Below, one piece after another: positions 1 through 12,857 of a stretch of 64,000 nucleotides of DNA. This stretch comes from Thinopyrum elongatum (Eukaryota > Streptophyta > Magnoliopsida > Poales > Poaceae): positions 296,496,362 to 296,560,361 of the forward strand of contig CM022303.1 in assembly GCA_011799875.1 (NCBI GenBank), read 5' to 3'. A program made the translations under genes and the position numbers. Numbering within the stretch: the first letter of the stretch is position 1; every line of letters starts with the position of its first letter. The notes below the pieces were generated by a model. The model ran no database searches. It was not told where the DNA came from and saw only the letters and a list, made by a program, of their open reading frames with translations.

Positions 1-942
1 CACTGACAGTAGGCCCCACCAACAGCTTAATTAGCTTAACCCATTAGTTTAGCCTCTGAGTCAATGACATGTGGGTCCCACTGAACCCACATGTCAGGTT
101 TGACTGGTCAGCCGTTCTGTTGACTTGCTGATGTCAGCATTGCCTCATGCTGACATCACAATTCATTTTCTGCTAAATAAATAAATTCCAGAAATTCAAA
201 TAAACTTTAAAAATTCATAACTTTTAAACCGTAGCTCAGATCGAAAAAGTTAAAACATGAAAGTTGCTCAGAACGACGAGACGAGTCTGATCATGCCGTC
301 TGTTTCTTAGACGGAACCCCCTACGTAGGAGAACTCGTAACTCCGGACCCGTATCCGGCAGATGAATAGTGCATACACTTCGGTAAATAAATCCCAGATT
401 AATTCTAAAAATAACTAAAATGACTTAGATGCAGATTTAGGCAACCCTGCACTGCATCATAGCCTAGCACGCACCGTATTGCAATTGTTTGCATTATGTT
501 TACCTGTTTCTTCCCCCTCTTCTCTCTCGGTAGACCCCGACGTTGACGTAGCTCCCGAGGCAGACGCAGCTCAGGAGTACGACTACGTCCCCGACGACAC
601 CACAGACGACCTTGCTCTTGCCCCCGAGCAAACAGGCAAGCACCCCCATTTTGAGCATGCCTATATCGCCTATTCTCTTCTCTCTTATGCTTGCATTAGA
701 ACTGCTGCTACGGTTTCCTATATCTGTTGCATAGCTTGTTTATTGTAACCTGCCTTGCTACCTTACTGGTTATCCTAGACTGCTTAGTATAGGCCGGGTA
801 GAGACACGACAGAGACCCCCACTGGATCCCGACTGCCCTGCTGGATATCAGAAGACCCGATCATCGGGATTGAAGACTAGACCCTGGCACCGCACATCAC
901 TTCCCCCTTAGTTGCCGACACTGCTGGGTTACCGTCGAGTGT

Positions 943-1144
943 CGAGGGTGATACCTCGTCAGCACTTCTGATGTTAACCTTGTAGGTTAGTTACTCGGTC
1001 ATGGTAAGCGAGGGTGATTCCTCCTACACCACCCCCGATAACGACATCGTCGCACAACTCCTCAAGTGTGGACCTCGAGGGTGATTCCTCCTTCGTTCAC
1101 CTTGACTATAACATCAGGTGGGATTCCATCGAGGGTGATTCCTC
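943..1144 (+). repeat. Four spaced copies of a GAGG-loop-CCTC motif in the LTR
   Basis: The motif CGAGGGTGATTCCTC occurs at 1009-1023, 1076-1090 and 1130-1144, with a one-base variant at 943-957. Each copy can fold as a 4-bp GAGG/CCTC stem with a 6-base loop. The same set recurs in LTR 2 (from about 8159) and LTR 3 (from about 15375). Function is unknown; repeated regulatory sites or RNA hairpins are both possible. Confidence 0.7.
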
Positions 1145-2212
1145 AGGATTCCTCTGGTGTCAGACACACAGATACCGTTGTTGATTTGACTTGCACTAAG
1201 AACCATGTTACTAAAGACGGGTCGGCCCTGAGGGGTACCCGCGCGAGCTTAATGCGAAGTGATGAGGAGTCGGGTTGACCTGGATGGTGCCCGCGAGATA
1301 ACACGAGGCGTGGCCGGGCATTCTTAGCCCTTGCCGCAAGTCCTCGAGACGGGGCGACGGGGTCACATCGATCGTGAGTCTCTGCTCGTTTCCACGCGCT
1401 CCTAATCCACTACGGTTTGGATATTTGATCCGAGGGGCCTCTGGCCTGATAGCACTAACCATCACGTGGGCATAGTATGGGCGTTCTGCGTCGTATACTT
1501 CAGCCGAAGCTTAATGGACGTCAGCGACTGATGCGGCACACGCTGGGTTGGACTGGGAACGCAACCGCGCTTGTATAAGGGGTTGCTAGGTCTGCTCACT
1601 GGCGGTGCACGTAACGTGTAGGAGTTCCCGGGGCGATGGCCCAAGACCCCTGGGGGCATAGGTTAGTCCGGCGTGCTGACCTCTCTGTTAAGTATTTGAT
1701 CGGGTTGCGGCGTGTTGCTTAGCCGAGGCCGGGCATGACCCAGTAAAGTGTGTCCGGCCGGAGTTAAGCGAGCGTGGTGGGTAACTTGGTGCACCCCTGC
1801 AGGGAAGAAACTTCTATCGATAGCCTGTCCTACGGTAACGGACACTCGAAGTTGTATCCCGATCGGTACAACTAGAACATGTGATGAGAACTGGATAGTA
1901 CGGCTCTGAGATTGCTTTCTCGCAGGGAGTCGAGAAAGGATCTCACGTTGAGGTTGATAATACTACTACTACTACTTTATATTATGTTCATCTGTTCTCT
2001 TCTATTGCTGCAAAACTGTCGAAGATTGTTGAAGATGCTAGTCTTCGATAGGACTAGGCTTTCCCCCTCTATTCTGGCATTTCTGCAGCCCAGTCCACAT
2101 ATACAGCCATTCCTTTGACAATGTTGCATATGTAGTGTAGATCCTTGCTTGCTGAATACTTCGGATGAGTACTCACGTTTGCTTTACTTTCTTTTTCCCC
2201 ATATTCCATTTG

Positions 2213-2323
2213 ATGCCACCAGACGACGGAGCCCCTGAGCCAGAAGCCCCAGCCGACGACTAGTACTACTACCCGCCTGGCGAGTACTACTACTACGAGG
2301 AGCCGTTTGACGACCAGGAGTAG
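2213..2323 (+). pseudogene. Short acidic Tyr-rich ORF in LTR 1, with a stop
   Basis: An ATG-to-TAG frame of 37 codons starts MPPDDGAPEPEAPADD and ends in a Tyr/Glu/Asp-rich tail (YYYYEEPFDDQE). Codon 17 is TAG here and in LTR 2 (9429-9539), but CAG in LTR 3 (16646-16756). Base composition looks coding rather than random. It may be the C-terminal scrap of a once longer ORF kept within the LTR. No known domain was recognised. Confidence 0.4.
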
Positions 2324-2632
2324 GATACGAGGGTCCAGGGCAGGAGGCCTACACCTTTCGATCGTAGTATTTTAAATTTACCCCGCCTCTGTGAAGGCTT
2401 ATTTCTCTCTCTGTAATATATCTGTACTCAGATATCTGATGCTTCCGCTGACGCTTGTATGCCATCGAGCTATGTATTCGAGCCCTCGAGGCCCTGGCTT
2501 GTAATATAAAGCTTGTATGACTTTATTTATGTTTTAGAGTTGTGTTGTGATATCTTCAAGTGAGTCCTTAGGCTTGATCGTGCGCATTTGCGTGTATGGT
2601 TAGTGCACGATTAAGCCGGGGTCGTCACAGGT

Positions 2633-2645
2633 TGGTATCAGAGCC
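2633..2645 (+). other. Primer binding site (initiator tRNA-Met), copy 1
   Basis: TGGTATCAGAGCC begins three bases after the LTR end. It is complementary to the 3' end of plant initiator tRNA-Met, the usual minus-strand primer site of Tekay and many other gypsy and copia elements. About 390 bp of leader (2646-3039) without a recognisable gene follow. Confidence 0.93.
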
Positions 2646-3039
2646 GACTGCCTCTAGGTATCCCCCTTCCCAATTCCTTGGCCGAAGTTGAGTCTAGTGG
2701 TCCAAAACTGTTTTACTAACTTGGCTGTGTGGCTTACGGGCCCACGTCGCCAACTGGGTGGTATTAGGATCTTTTATTCCTCGTCTTTACTCTGGGATTC
2801 TAATCTCTCATCTATTCGGGTTTAATTTTTTTTTACTAACACCGACATTTAGGATCTCGTTAATTCTATCCACCCGGAGAGCTGGATTCAGTGCGATTTC
2901 CCTGACTTTGATCTGATTAGTCTGATAATCATTTTCCTTTCCATTGTTTTGTTTAACCTTTCTCTCCGAGTTGTATTATACTCCGAGTTGTCATTCGATA
3001 AGACCGGATTCTGCATCAGAGTGCACACGGGGAGTAGGA

Positions 3040-5603
3040 TCCTGCAAGTTGATCGATCTTCGGTGTTTTCTAAACTCGACTTGAGGTTGGGTTATCACCA
3101 GATCCGTGTCTGTGAAGAGGATATTCCGAAGACTGCATTCGTTACTCGCTATGGTTCATACGAGTACACCGTCATGTCGTTTGGCTTAACAAACGCTCCA
3201 GCTACCTTCTCCCGCTTAATGAATTACATATTCATGGATTACCTCGACAAATTCGTCGTGGTATATCTGGATGATATTCTGGTTTATTCGAAGAACAAAG
3301 AAGAACATGCTGAGCACCTTCGTCTTGTTCTGGAGAGACTACGAGAGCACAAGTTATATGCCAAGTACTCTAAGTGCGAATTCTGGCTTTCTGAGGTAAC
3401 CTACCTTGGACATGTGATTTCCAAGGACGGTATCGCAGTTAACCCGGAGCGAGTTCAGGCTATTCTTGACTGGACCCCTCCAAAGAATGTCAAACAAGTC
3501 AGAAGTTTTCTCGGGCTTGCAAGTTATTGTCGTCGTTTCATCGAGAATTTCTGCAAGATTGCCAAGCCCCTGACTAATCTGCTCCACAAAAGCGTTAAGT
3601 TTGAGTGGACAGACAAATGTCAGGAAAGCTTCCAGACCCTCAAGGACAAGCTGACTTCTGCTCCAGTCCTTGCTCCTCCAGACTCTCGCAAAGATTTTGT
3701 GATCTTCTGCGACGCCTCTCGCCAAGGACTAGGTTGCGTCCTAATGCAAGAGCGAAGAGTAATTGCTTATGCTTCGCGACAACTGCGTCCACATGAAGAG
3801 AATTACCCAGTGCATGACCTTGAACTTGCTGCTGTCATTTATGCTTTGAAGCAGTGGCGTCATTATCTCCTTGGTAATCGGTGTGAGATTTACACCGATC
3901 ATCAGAGCTTGAAGTACTTATTCACTCAACCGGAACTTAATCTTCGTCAGCAACGTTGGTTGGAAACAATCACCGATTATGACTGTGGTATTTCATACAC
4001 TCCCGGCAAAGCTAATATGATGGCTGATGCCTTGAGCCGCAAGTCATATTGTAGTAACCTCATGGTAAAGCAAGCTCAACCCCAGCTGTATGAAGAATTG
4101 CGCAAGCTGAACCTTTGTATCATTCCGCAAGGTTCTCTTAATAACCTTGTGATACAACCAGATCTTGAGAAAGCTGTCAAAATTGCGCAAGCTAAAGATG
4201 CCGAAATTGGTCTAATGAAGAAAGAGCTTTACCTTCAAAAATACAGGGATTTCTCGATTGCTGAAGATGGAACCTTGTACTTCCGAGACCGCATTGTAGT
4301 ACCTCGCTTCGAGCTGATGACAGACAAAGTCATGAAGGAGGCCCATGATACACCGCTATCTATCCATCCGGGTAGTACCAAAATGTATCGAGATCTTCGT
4401 CAAAGGTACTGGTGGTCTAGAATGAAGCAAGATATTGCTCGTTATGTTGCCGAGTGTGACGTTTGTCGTCGCGTGAAGGCAGAACATCAGAAACCTGCTG
4501 GAATTCTGCAACCGCTCCCTATTCCTCTATGGAAGTGGGATAAAGTGCAGATGGATTTCATTACTGGTCTTCCCAAGTCTCAGAAAGGTCACGATGCTAT
4601 TCTTGTCGTCGTCGACCAACTTTCCAAGGTTGCACACTTTTTGCCAGTTAAGGAGACTATTACTGCTAGTCAGTTAGCAGAGCTATATATCTCCAGAATT
4701 GTTTCACTCCATGGTATTCCCAAGGAAATCAGTTCAGACCGTGGCAGCATTTTCACTGGCCATTTCTGGGAAAGTTTCCAGAAAGCAATGGGAACTCATA
4801 TTACCTGGAGTTCAGCTTATCATCCCTAATCCCAAGGTCAAGTTGAACGCGTTAATCAAGTGCTTGAAGATATGCTTCGAGCTTGTGTTATATCCTTCGG
4901 TAAGAAATGGGAGGAATCTCTCCCGTATGCCGAGTTCTCTTATAACAACAGCTATCAAGCCAGCTTGAAAATGCCCCCCTTTGAGGTTCTTTATGGTCAT
5001 AAATGTCGAACCCCTCTGAATTGGTCAGAAACTGGGGAACGACCTCTTGTTGGACCGGACATCATTCAGCATGCCGAAGAACAAGTCAGAGTTGTCCGGG
5101 AGAATCTCAAAGCAGCTCAAGACCGTCAAAAGAGTAATTATGATCGCAAGCGATGGGGTGTGATCTATCAACCTGGTGATCAAGCTTATCTTCGTGTCAC
5201 TCCGATGAAGGGCACACGTCGTTTCGGAATCAAGGGCAAGCTAGCTCCTCGCTATATTGGTCCTTTCCGCATCGTGGCTAGACGTGGACAGGTGGCTTAT
5301 AAGTTGGAGTTGCCACCGCAATTCTCCCATATTCATGATGTCTTCCACGTGTCGCAACTCCGTAAGTGCTTCAAGGAATCTCCGCACCATGCAGTGGATC
5401 ATGAGATGCTCGAGCTACAAGATGATCTTTCCTATAAGGAGCATCCAATTCGCATCCTCGACGAAGCTGAACGTCGAACTCGTCAGAAGACGACCAAGTT
5501 CCTGAAAGTGCAGTGGTCGAATCACACTGAAGAAGAAGCCACTTGGGAACGCGAGGATCATCTTCGGGAAGAATATCCCGGACTCTTTCCTTCTACCTCC
5601 TAA
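3040..5603 (+). pseudogene. Truncated pol (RT-RNase H-integrase-chromodomain), copy 1
   Basis: The open frame begins inside reverse transcriptase at [13 protein letters not shown]; gag, protease and the RT fingers are missing. RT keeps the catalytic VVYLDDIL box (about 3261-3285). RNase H keeps [15 protein letters not shown] and MADALSR. The integrase has an HHCC finger (IHPG...CDVC) and a DDE core with DFITGLP, SDRGS and QVERVN. The tail HPIRILD...EATWERED...YPGLF is a chromodomain, which in this lineage targets insertion to heterochromatin. An in-frame TAA at 4827-4829 replaces a Gln-type codon just before the catalytic Glu, so the product would be cut before the active site is complete. 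Without gag and with this stop it is non-autonomous. Confidence 0.92.
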
Positions 5604-5619
5604 ATTCTCGGGACGAGAA

Positions 5620-5641
5620 TTTCTTTTAGAGGAGGAGAACT
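5620..5641 (+). other. Polypurine tract before LTR 2
   Basis: AGAGGAGGAGAACT runs up to the TG of the next LTR at 5642. It is the plus-strand priming site expected at this position. The same sequence precedes LTR 3 (12836-12857). Confidence 0.85.
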
Positions 5642-6117
5642 TGTAACACCCCTATGTAATTGCCACGGTGATCAGCTGCTAATAATGCCAAGTCATATCA
5701 TTTGCAGTGCTTAAACAAAGTGGTTAATCAAAGCAAATCAACTCCATTTTGAAAATCAACTCAAATTCAAAAGTGAAATATGAAGTTGATCAAACACTGT
5801 TGAAAAAATGTTCATTAAATGGCAAATAATCCAGGAACATTTGTAAAATCATCATCAATAAAGTTGGAGTTAGATAAGTGACTCTAACAAGATGAAACAG
5901 CACCAAAACAGAATATCTAAATCCATTTAAAATCTTTTCTAATTCAAGCAAACTCCAAATCTGCCCAAACCAATTTTTGGTGGAAGGGAATATTGCATTG
6001 TAATATTGGGGACAACTTTCATACTTTACAAAAGCGCAAAAGAGCCCTAACTAAATCATAACAGAAAAGAATAAAAGAAAAAGAGAAACAGAAAACAGAA
6101 AAGTAAAAGCGAGGCAT

Positions 6118-7105
6118 TGTGCACCGGGCCTTAGTGCACAGTGCCCCGACCAGCGCCGCAGGCCAGGCCCAGCCCGCCTGGGTCGTCCTCCTCCTCCCCG
6201 TGTCAGCGCGCGTGCGCGCCAGAGCCGGCGATGGGCAGCTGTCGCCCATCCCCCGGCGCCGCTGTCGCTGCGAGGAGGATAAGAGCAACACCGGCTCCTC
6301 CTCGGCCTCTCCAACCCTAGCCCCGACAAATCCCCTCCTCTTGCTCCTCCTTCCTCTCGATCTCGTCGACGCCCGAGCGGAGCTGTCGCCGCGACGGCGA
6401 GATCCCGCGGCCACCGGCGCCGTCCCGACCACTCAAGCTATCCCTCGCCTCCGCCGTCGTCTGCTCGATCTTCTGACGCATTCAGGTGGAGCTGAGGAGC
6501 CCCACTGGCGCCGCGCGACACCGTCCCCTTCCGCCTCTGCTCCGACGATCTCCGTCGTCTCCGGCGAGCCTCTGCAGCTACTAAGCCTAACGAGGGCTTT
6601 TCTTAGCCGCACGGTGAGCTACGCCATCCCCTGCTCCTCCCAGTTGACCCCTCGACCGCCGTAGCTACCTCGCCGCCGTTGCCGTGAGCCCGACGCTGCG
6701 GTTCGCCTCGCCGCCGTGACCATGGCCCCTGTCGTGCTCGTTTGAGCACGGCATTTTGTTCCTGCTGCTTCCAGGAATCGAACGCGCCCGCGCACGCGCT
6801 CTCCCGTACCCCCAAGCTATGAATCCGACGACGACCGAACTCCGGCGCCCGCCGCGGAGCTCGCCGCCGTCGATGCACGATGTTTCCGGCCGGGCCACCT
6901 CCACCATTCAACGCGCCATTGAACGGCCGTTCGAACGCGCCCGGTCCCGTCCCTTTTGGTGGCCTGTAGGCGATTTCCGACGCCGGCCCGCGCCCTCCGC
7001 CGCGTTTCGATGTCGCCGGCGGCTAAACGTCGGCCGCAGCCGACGTGGCAGGCGTGGGGTCCACCCACGGTCACTGCCAGCGGGCCCCGCCGCGTGTTTT
7101 GATCG
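6118..7105 (+). other. CpG-rich leader-like block inside the LTR
   Basis: A sharp change to about 65-70% GC with many CG dinucleotides and polypyrimidine stretches (for example CTCCTCCTCCCCGT near 6189). Several overlapping open frames exist on both strands, as expected from GC-rich DNA, and no protein domain was recognised. It resembles a plant first-exon or 5'UTR, perhaps captured from a host gene or serving as the transcribed leader. The same block is present in LTR 3 (about 13334-14322). Confidence 0.55.
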
Positions 7106-9428
7106 CGTTGACCTGAGTCAACGCGCGTCACTGTTCACCTTAGCCACTGACGTGTGGGGCCCACAGAATTAATTAGTGCTAATCAAATAATTAGTTTTCT
7201 GTTAATCATATAGAGACACTGACATTAGGCCCCACCAACAGCTTAATTAGCTTAACCCATTAGTTTAGCCTCTGAGTCAATGACATGTGGGTCCCACTGG
7301 ACCCACATGTCAGGTTTGACTGGTCAGCCGTTCTGTTGACTTGCTGATGTCAGCATTGCCTCATGCTGACGTCACAATTCATTTTCTGCTAAATAAATAA
7401 ATTCCAGAAATTCAAATAAACTTTAAAAATTCATAACTTTTAAACCGTAGCTCAGATCGAAAAAGTTAAAACATGAAAGTTGCTCAGAACGACGAGACGA
7501 GTCTGATCGTGCCGTCTGTTTCTTAGACGGAACCCCCCTATGTAGGAGAACTCATAACTCCGGACCCGTATCCGGCAGATGAATAGTGCACACACTTCGG
7601 TAAATAAATCCCAGATTAATTCTAAAAATAACTAAAATGACTTAGATGCATATTTAGGCAACCCTGCACTGCATCATAGCCTAGCACGCACCGTATTGCA
7701 ATTGTTTGCATTATGTTTACCTGTTTCTTCCCCCTCTTCTCTCTCGGTAGACCCCGACGTTGACGTAGCTCCCGAGGCAGACGCAGCTCGGGAGTACGAC
7801 TACGTCCCCGACGATACCACAGACGACCTTGCCCTTGCCCCCGAGCAAACAGGCAAGCACCCCCATTTTGAGCATGCCTATATCGCCTATTCTCTTCTCT
7901 CTTATGCTTGCATTAGAACTGCTGCTACTGTTTCCTATATCTGTTGCATAGCCTGTTTATTGTAACCTGCCTTGCTACCTTACTGGTTATCCTAGACTGC
8001 TTAGTATAGGCCGGGTAGAGACACGACAGAGACCCCCACTGGATCCCGACTGCCCTGCTGGATATCAGAAGACCCGATCATCGGGATTGAAGACTAGACC
8101 CTGGCACCGCACATCACTTCCCCCTTAGTTGCCGACACTGCTGGGTTACCGTCGAGTGTCGAGGGTGATACCTCGTCAGCACTTCTGATGTTAACCTTGT
8201 AGGTTAGTTACTCGGTCGTGGTAAGCGAGGGTGATTCCTCCTACACCACCCCCGATAACGACATCGTCGCACAACTCCTCAAGTGTGGACCTCGAGGGTG
8301 ATTCCTCCTTCGTTCACCTTGACTATAACATCAGGTGGGATTCCATCGAGGGTGATTCCTCAGGATTCCTCTGGTGTCAGACACACAGATACCGTTGTTG
8401 ATTTGACTTGCACTAAGAACCATGTTACTAAAGACGGGTCGGCCCTGAGGGGTACCCGCGCGAGCTTAATGCGAAGTGATGAGGAGTCGGGTTGACCTGG
8501 ATGGTGCCCGCGAGATAACACGAGGCGTGGCCGGGCATTCTTAGCCCTTGCCGCAAGTCCTCGAGACGGGGCAACGGGGTCACATCGATCGTGAGTCTCT
8601 GCTCGTTTCCACGCGCTCCTAATCCACTACGGTTTGGATATTTGATCCGAGGGGCCTCTGGCCTGATAGCACTAACCATCACGTGGGCATAGTATGGGCG
8701 TTCTGCGTCGTATACTTCAGCCGAAGCTTAATGGACGTCAGCGACTGATGCGGCACACGCTGGGTTGGACTGGGAACGCAACCGCGCTTGTATAAGGGGT
8801 TGCTAGGTCTGCTCACTGGCGGTGCACGTAACGTGCAGGAGTTCCCGGGGCGATGGCCCAAGACCCCTGGGGGCAAAGGTTAGTCCGGCGTGCTGACCTC
8901 TCTGTTAAGTATTTGATCGGGTTGCGGCGTGTTGCTTAGCCGAGGCCGGGCATGACCCAGTAAAGTGTGTCCGGCCGGAGTTAAGCGAGCGTGGTGGGTA
9001 ACTTGGTGCACCCCTGCAGGGAAGAAACTTCTATCGATAGCCTGTCCTACGGTAACGGACACTCGGAGTTGTATCCCGATCGGTACAACTAGAACATGTG
9101 ATGAGAACTGGATAGTACGGCTCTGGGATTGCTTTCTCGCAGGGAGTCGAGAAAGGATCTCACGTCGAGGTTGATACTACTACTACTACTACTTTATATT
9201 ATGTTCATCTGTTCTCTTCTATTGCTGCAAAACTGTCGAAGATTGTTGAAGATGCTAGTCTTCGATAGGACTAGGCTTTCCCCCTCTATTCTGGCATTTC
9301 TGCAGCCAGTCCACATATACAGCCATTCCTTTCACAATGTTGCATATGTAGTGTAGATCCTTGCTTGCTGAGTACTTCGGATGAGTACTCACGTTTGCTT
9401 TACTTTCTTTTTCCCCATATTCCATTTG

Positions 9429-9539
9429 ATGCCACCAGACGACGGAGCCCCTGAGCCAGAAGCCCCAGCCGACGACTAGTACTACTACCCGCCTGGCGAG
9501 TACTACTACTACGAGGAGCCGTTTGACGACCAGGAGTAG
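9429..9539 (+). pseudogene. Short acidic Tyr-rich ORF in LTR 2, with a stop
   Basis: Same 37-codon frame as in LTR 1, again with TAG at codon 17. See LTR 3 for the uninterrupted version. Confidence 0.4.
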
Positions 9540-9848
9540 GATCGGAGGGTCCAGGGCAGGAGGCCTACACCTTTCGATCGTAGTATTTTAAATTTACCCC
9601 GCCTCTATGAAGGCTTATTTCTCTCTCTGTAATATATCTGTACTCAGATATCTGATGCTTCCGCTGACGCTTGTATGCCATCGAGCTATGTATTCGAGCC
9701 CTCGAGGCCCTGGCTTGTAATATAAAGCTTGTATGACTTTATTTATGTTTTAGAGTTGTGTTGTGATATCTTCAAGTGAGTCCTTAGGCTTGATCGTGCG
9801 CATTTGCGTGTATGGTTAGTGCACGATTAAGCCGGGGTCGTCACAGGT

Positions 9849-9861
9849 TGGTATCAGAGCC
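9849..9861 (+). other. Primer binding site (initiator tRNA-Met), copy 2
   Basis: TGGTATCAGAGCC three bases after the end of LTR 2, identical to copy 1. The leader 9862-10255 has no recognisable gene. Confidence 0.93.
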
Positions 9862-10255
9862 GACTGCCTCTAGGTATCCCCCTTCCCAATTCCTTGGCCG
9901 AAGTTGAGTCTAGTGGTCCAAAACTGTTTTACTAACTTGGCTGTGTGGCTTACGGGCCCACGTCGCCAACTGGGTGGTATTAGGATCTTTTATTCCTCGT
10001 CTTTACTCTGGGATTCTAATCTCTCATCTATTCGGGTTTAAATTTTTTTTACTAACACCGACATTTAGGATCTCGTTAATTCTATCCACCCGGAGAGCTG
10101 GATTCAGTGCGATTTCCCTGACTTTGATCTGATTAGTCTGATAATCATTTTCCTTTCCATTGTTTTGTTTAACCTTTCTCTCCGAGTTGTATTATACTCC
10201 GAGTTGTCATTGGATAAGACCGGATTCTGCATCAGAGTGCACACGGAGAGTAGGA

Positions 10256-12819
10256 TCCTGCAAGTTGATCGATCTTCGGTGTTTTCTAAACTCGACTTGA
10301 GGTTGGGTTATCACCAGATCCGTGTCCGTGAAGAGGATATTCCGAAGACTGCATTTGTTACTCGCTATGGTTCATACGAGTACACCGTCATGTCGTTTGG
10401 CTTAACAAACGCTCCAGCTACCTTCTCCCGCTTAATGAATTACATATTCATGGATTACCTCGACAAATTCGTCGTGGTATATCTGGATGATATTCTGGTT
10501 TATTCGAAGAACAAAGAAGAACATGTTGAGCACCTTCGTCTTGTTCTGGAGAGACTACGAGAGCACAAGTTATATGCCAAGTACTCTAAGTGCGAATTCT
10601 GGCTTTCTGAGGTAACCTACCTTGGACATGTGATTTCCAAGGACGGTATCGCAGTTAACCCGGAGCGAGTTCAGGCTATTCTTGACTGGACCCCTCCAAA
10701 GAATGTCAAACAAGTCAGAAGTTTTCTCGGGCTTGCAAGTTATTGTCGTCGTTTCATCGAGAATTTCTCCAAGATTGCCAAGCCCCTGACTAATCTGCTC
10801 CACAAAAGCGTTAAGTTTGAGTGGACAGACAAATGTCAGGAAAGCTTCCAGACCCTCAAGGACAAGCTGACTTCTGCTCCAGTCCTTGCTCCTCCAGACT
10901 CTCGCAAAGATTTTGTGATCTTCTGCGACGCCTCTCGCCAAGGACTAGGTTGCGTCCTAATGCAAGAGCGAAGAGTAATTGCTTATGCTTCGCGACAACT
11001 GCGTCCACATGAAGAGAATTACCCAGTGCATGACCTTGAACTTGCTGCTGTCATTTATGCTTTGAAGCAGTGGCGTCATTATCTCCTTGGTAATCGGTGT
11101 GAGATTTACACCGATCATCAGAGCTTGAAGTACTTATTCACTCAACCGGAACTTAATCTTCGTCAGCAGCGTTGGTTGGAAACAATCACCGATTATGACT
11201 GTGGTATTTCATACACTCCCGGCAAAGCTAATATGATGGCTGATGCCTTGAGCCGCAAGTCATATTGTAGTAACCTCATGGTAAAGCAAGCTCAACCCCA
11301 GCTGTATGAAGAATTGCGCAAGCTGAACCTTTGTATCATTCCGCAAGGTTCTCTTAATAACCTTGTGATACAACCAGATCTTGAGAAAGCTGTCAAAATT
11401 GCGCAAGCTAAAGATGCCGAAATTGGTCTAATGAAGAAAGAGCTTTACCTTCAAAAATACAGGGATTTCTCGATTGCTGAAGATGGAACCTTGTACTTCC
11501 GAGACCGCATTGTAGTACCTCGCTTCGAGCTGATGACAGACAAAGTCATGAAGGAGGCCCATGATACACCGCTATCTATCCATCCGGGTAGTACCAAAAT
11601 GTATCGAGATCTTCGTCAAAGGTACTGGTGGTCTAGAATGAAGCAAGATATTGCTCGTTATGTTGCCGAGTGTGACGTTTGTCGTCGCGTGAAGGCAGAA
11701 CATCAGAAACCTGCTGGAATTCTGCAACCGCTCCCTATTCCTCTATGGAAGTGGGATAAAGTGCAGATGGATTTCATTACTGGTCTTCCCAAGTCTCAGA
11801 AAGGTCACGATGCTATTCTTGTCGTCGTCGACCAACTTTCCAAGGTTGCACACTTTTTGCCAATTAAGGAGACTATTACTGCTAGTCAGTTAGCAGAGCT
11901 ATATATCTCCAGAATTGTTTCACTCCATGGTATTCCCAAGGAAATCAGTTCAGACCGTGGCAGCATTTTCACTGGCCATTTCTGGAAAAGTTTCTAGAAA
12001 GCAATGGGAACTCATATTACCTGGAGTTCAGCTTATCATCCCTAATCCCAAGGTCAAGTTGAACGCGTTAATCAAGTGCTTGAAGATATGCTTCGAGCTT
12101 GTGTTATATCCTTCGGTAAGAAATGGGAGGAATCTCTCCCGTATGCCGAGTTCTCTTATAACAACAGCTATCAAGCCAGCTTGAAAATGCCCCCCTTTGA
12201 GGTTCTTTATGGTCATAAATGTCGAACCCCTCTGAATTGGTCAGAAACTGGGGAACGACCTCTTGTTGGACCGGACATCATTCAGCATGCCGAAGAACAA
12301 GTCAGAGTTGTCTGGGAGAATCTCAAAGCAGCTCAAGACCGTCAAAAGAGTAATTATGATCGCAAGCGATGGGGTGTGATCTATCAACCTGGTGATCAAG
12401 CTTATCTTCGTGTCACTCCGATGAAGGGCACACGTCGTTTCGGAATCAAGGGCAAGCTAGCTCCTCGCTATATTGGTCCTTTCCGCATCGTGGCTAGACG
12501 TGGACAGGTGGCTTATAAGTTGGAGTTGCCACCGCAATTCTCCCATATTCATGATGTCTTCCACGTGTCGCAACTCCGTAAGTGCTTCAAGGAATCTCCG
12601 CACCATGCAGTGGATCATGAGATGCTCGAGCTACAAGATGATCTTTCCTATAAGGAGCATCCAATTCACATCCTCGACGAAACTGAACGTCGAACTCGTC
12701 AGAAGACGACCAAGTTCCTGAAAGTGCAGTGGTTGAATCACACTGAAAAAGAAGCCACTTGGGAACGCGAGGATCATCTTCGGGAAGAATATCCCGGACT
12801 CTTTCCTTCTACCTCCTAA
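10256..12819 (+). pseudogene. Truncated pol (RT-RNase H-integrase-chromodomain), copy 2
   Basis: Nearly identical to the first pol copy, with the same N-terminal truncation point and the same TAA before the catalytic Glu region of integrase (about 12043-12045). It has one extra stop, TAG at 11995-11997, where copy 1 keeps Gln. Other visible differences are single substitutions, for example Cys to Ser at FxKIAKPL. The RT YLDD box, RNase H motifs, integrase zinc finger and chromodomain are all readable. Sharing both the deletion and the TAA shows that the two internal regions descend from one already defective element. Confidence 0.92.
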
Positions 12820-12835
12820 ATTCTCGGGACGAGAA

Positions 12836-12857
12836 TTTCTTTTAGAGGAGGAGAACT
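12836..12857 (+). other. Polypurine tract before LTR 3
   Basis: AGAGGAGGAGAACT directly before the TG at 12858, identical to the tract before LTR 2. Confidence 0.85.

Larger units (their letters stand above)
1..2629 (+). repeat. LTR 1 of the Tekay array (3' part only)
   Basis: This is collinear with 7217-9845 and 14434-17062 with scattered single-base differences, so the first 1575 bp of this LTR lie left of the window. It holds four GAGGGTGATTCCTC-type motifs (943-1144), a TAC trinucleotide run near 1965-1980 and a short acidic ORF near its 3' end. It ends CA at 2629, followed by the PBS. Confidence 0.93.
5642..9845 (+). repeat. LTR 2 of the Tekay array (complete, 4204 bp)
   Basis: Begins TGTAACACCCC and ends GTCGTCACA, flanked by a polypurine tract on the left and a PBS on the right. 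It therefore serves as 3' LTR of the first internal copy and 5' LTR of the second. The first 480 bp are AT-rich. A CpG-rich block follows at about 6118-7105, then sequence collinear with LTR 1. It carries fewer private differences than LTR 1 or LTR 3 by eye. Confidence 0.95.

Noticed and set aside
479..748. 89-codon frame in LTR 1 and its copies in LTR 2 and LTR 3 (starting at TTG)
   Set aside because: No ATG start and no domain; it lies within an LTR. Only its acidic segment was kept as a remark.
1066..2118. Several 60-85 codon frames on both strands of the Tekay LTR
   Set aside because: They repeat in all three LTRs simply because the LTRs are copies; non-coding composition, alternative starts.
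3354..3725. 123-codon minus-strand frame opposite Tekay RT (and copy at 10570-10941)
   Set aside because: Antisense shadow of a conserved pol region.
6019..7172. Long overlapping frames on both strands of the CpG-rich LTR block (up to 197 codons)
   Set aside because: Expected from high GC; no domain, and frames on opposite strands compete equally.
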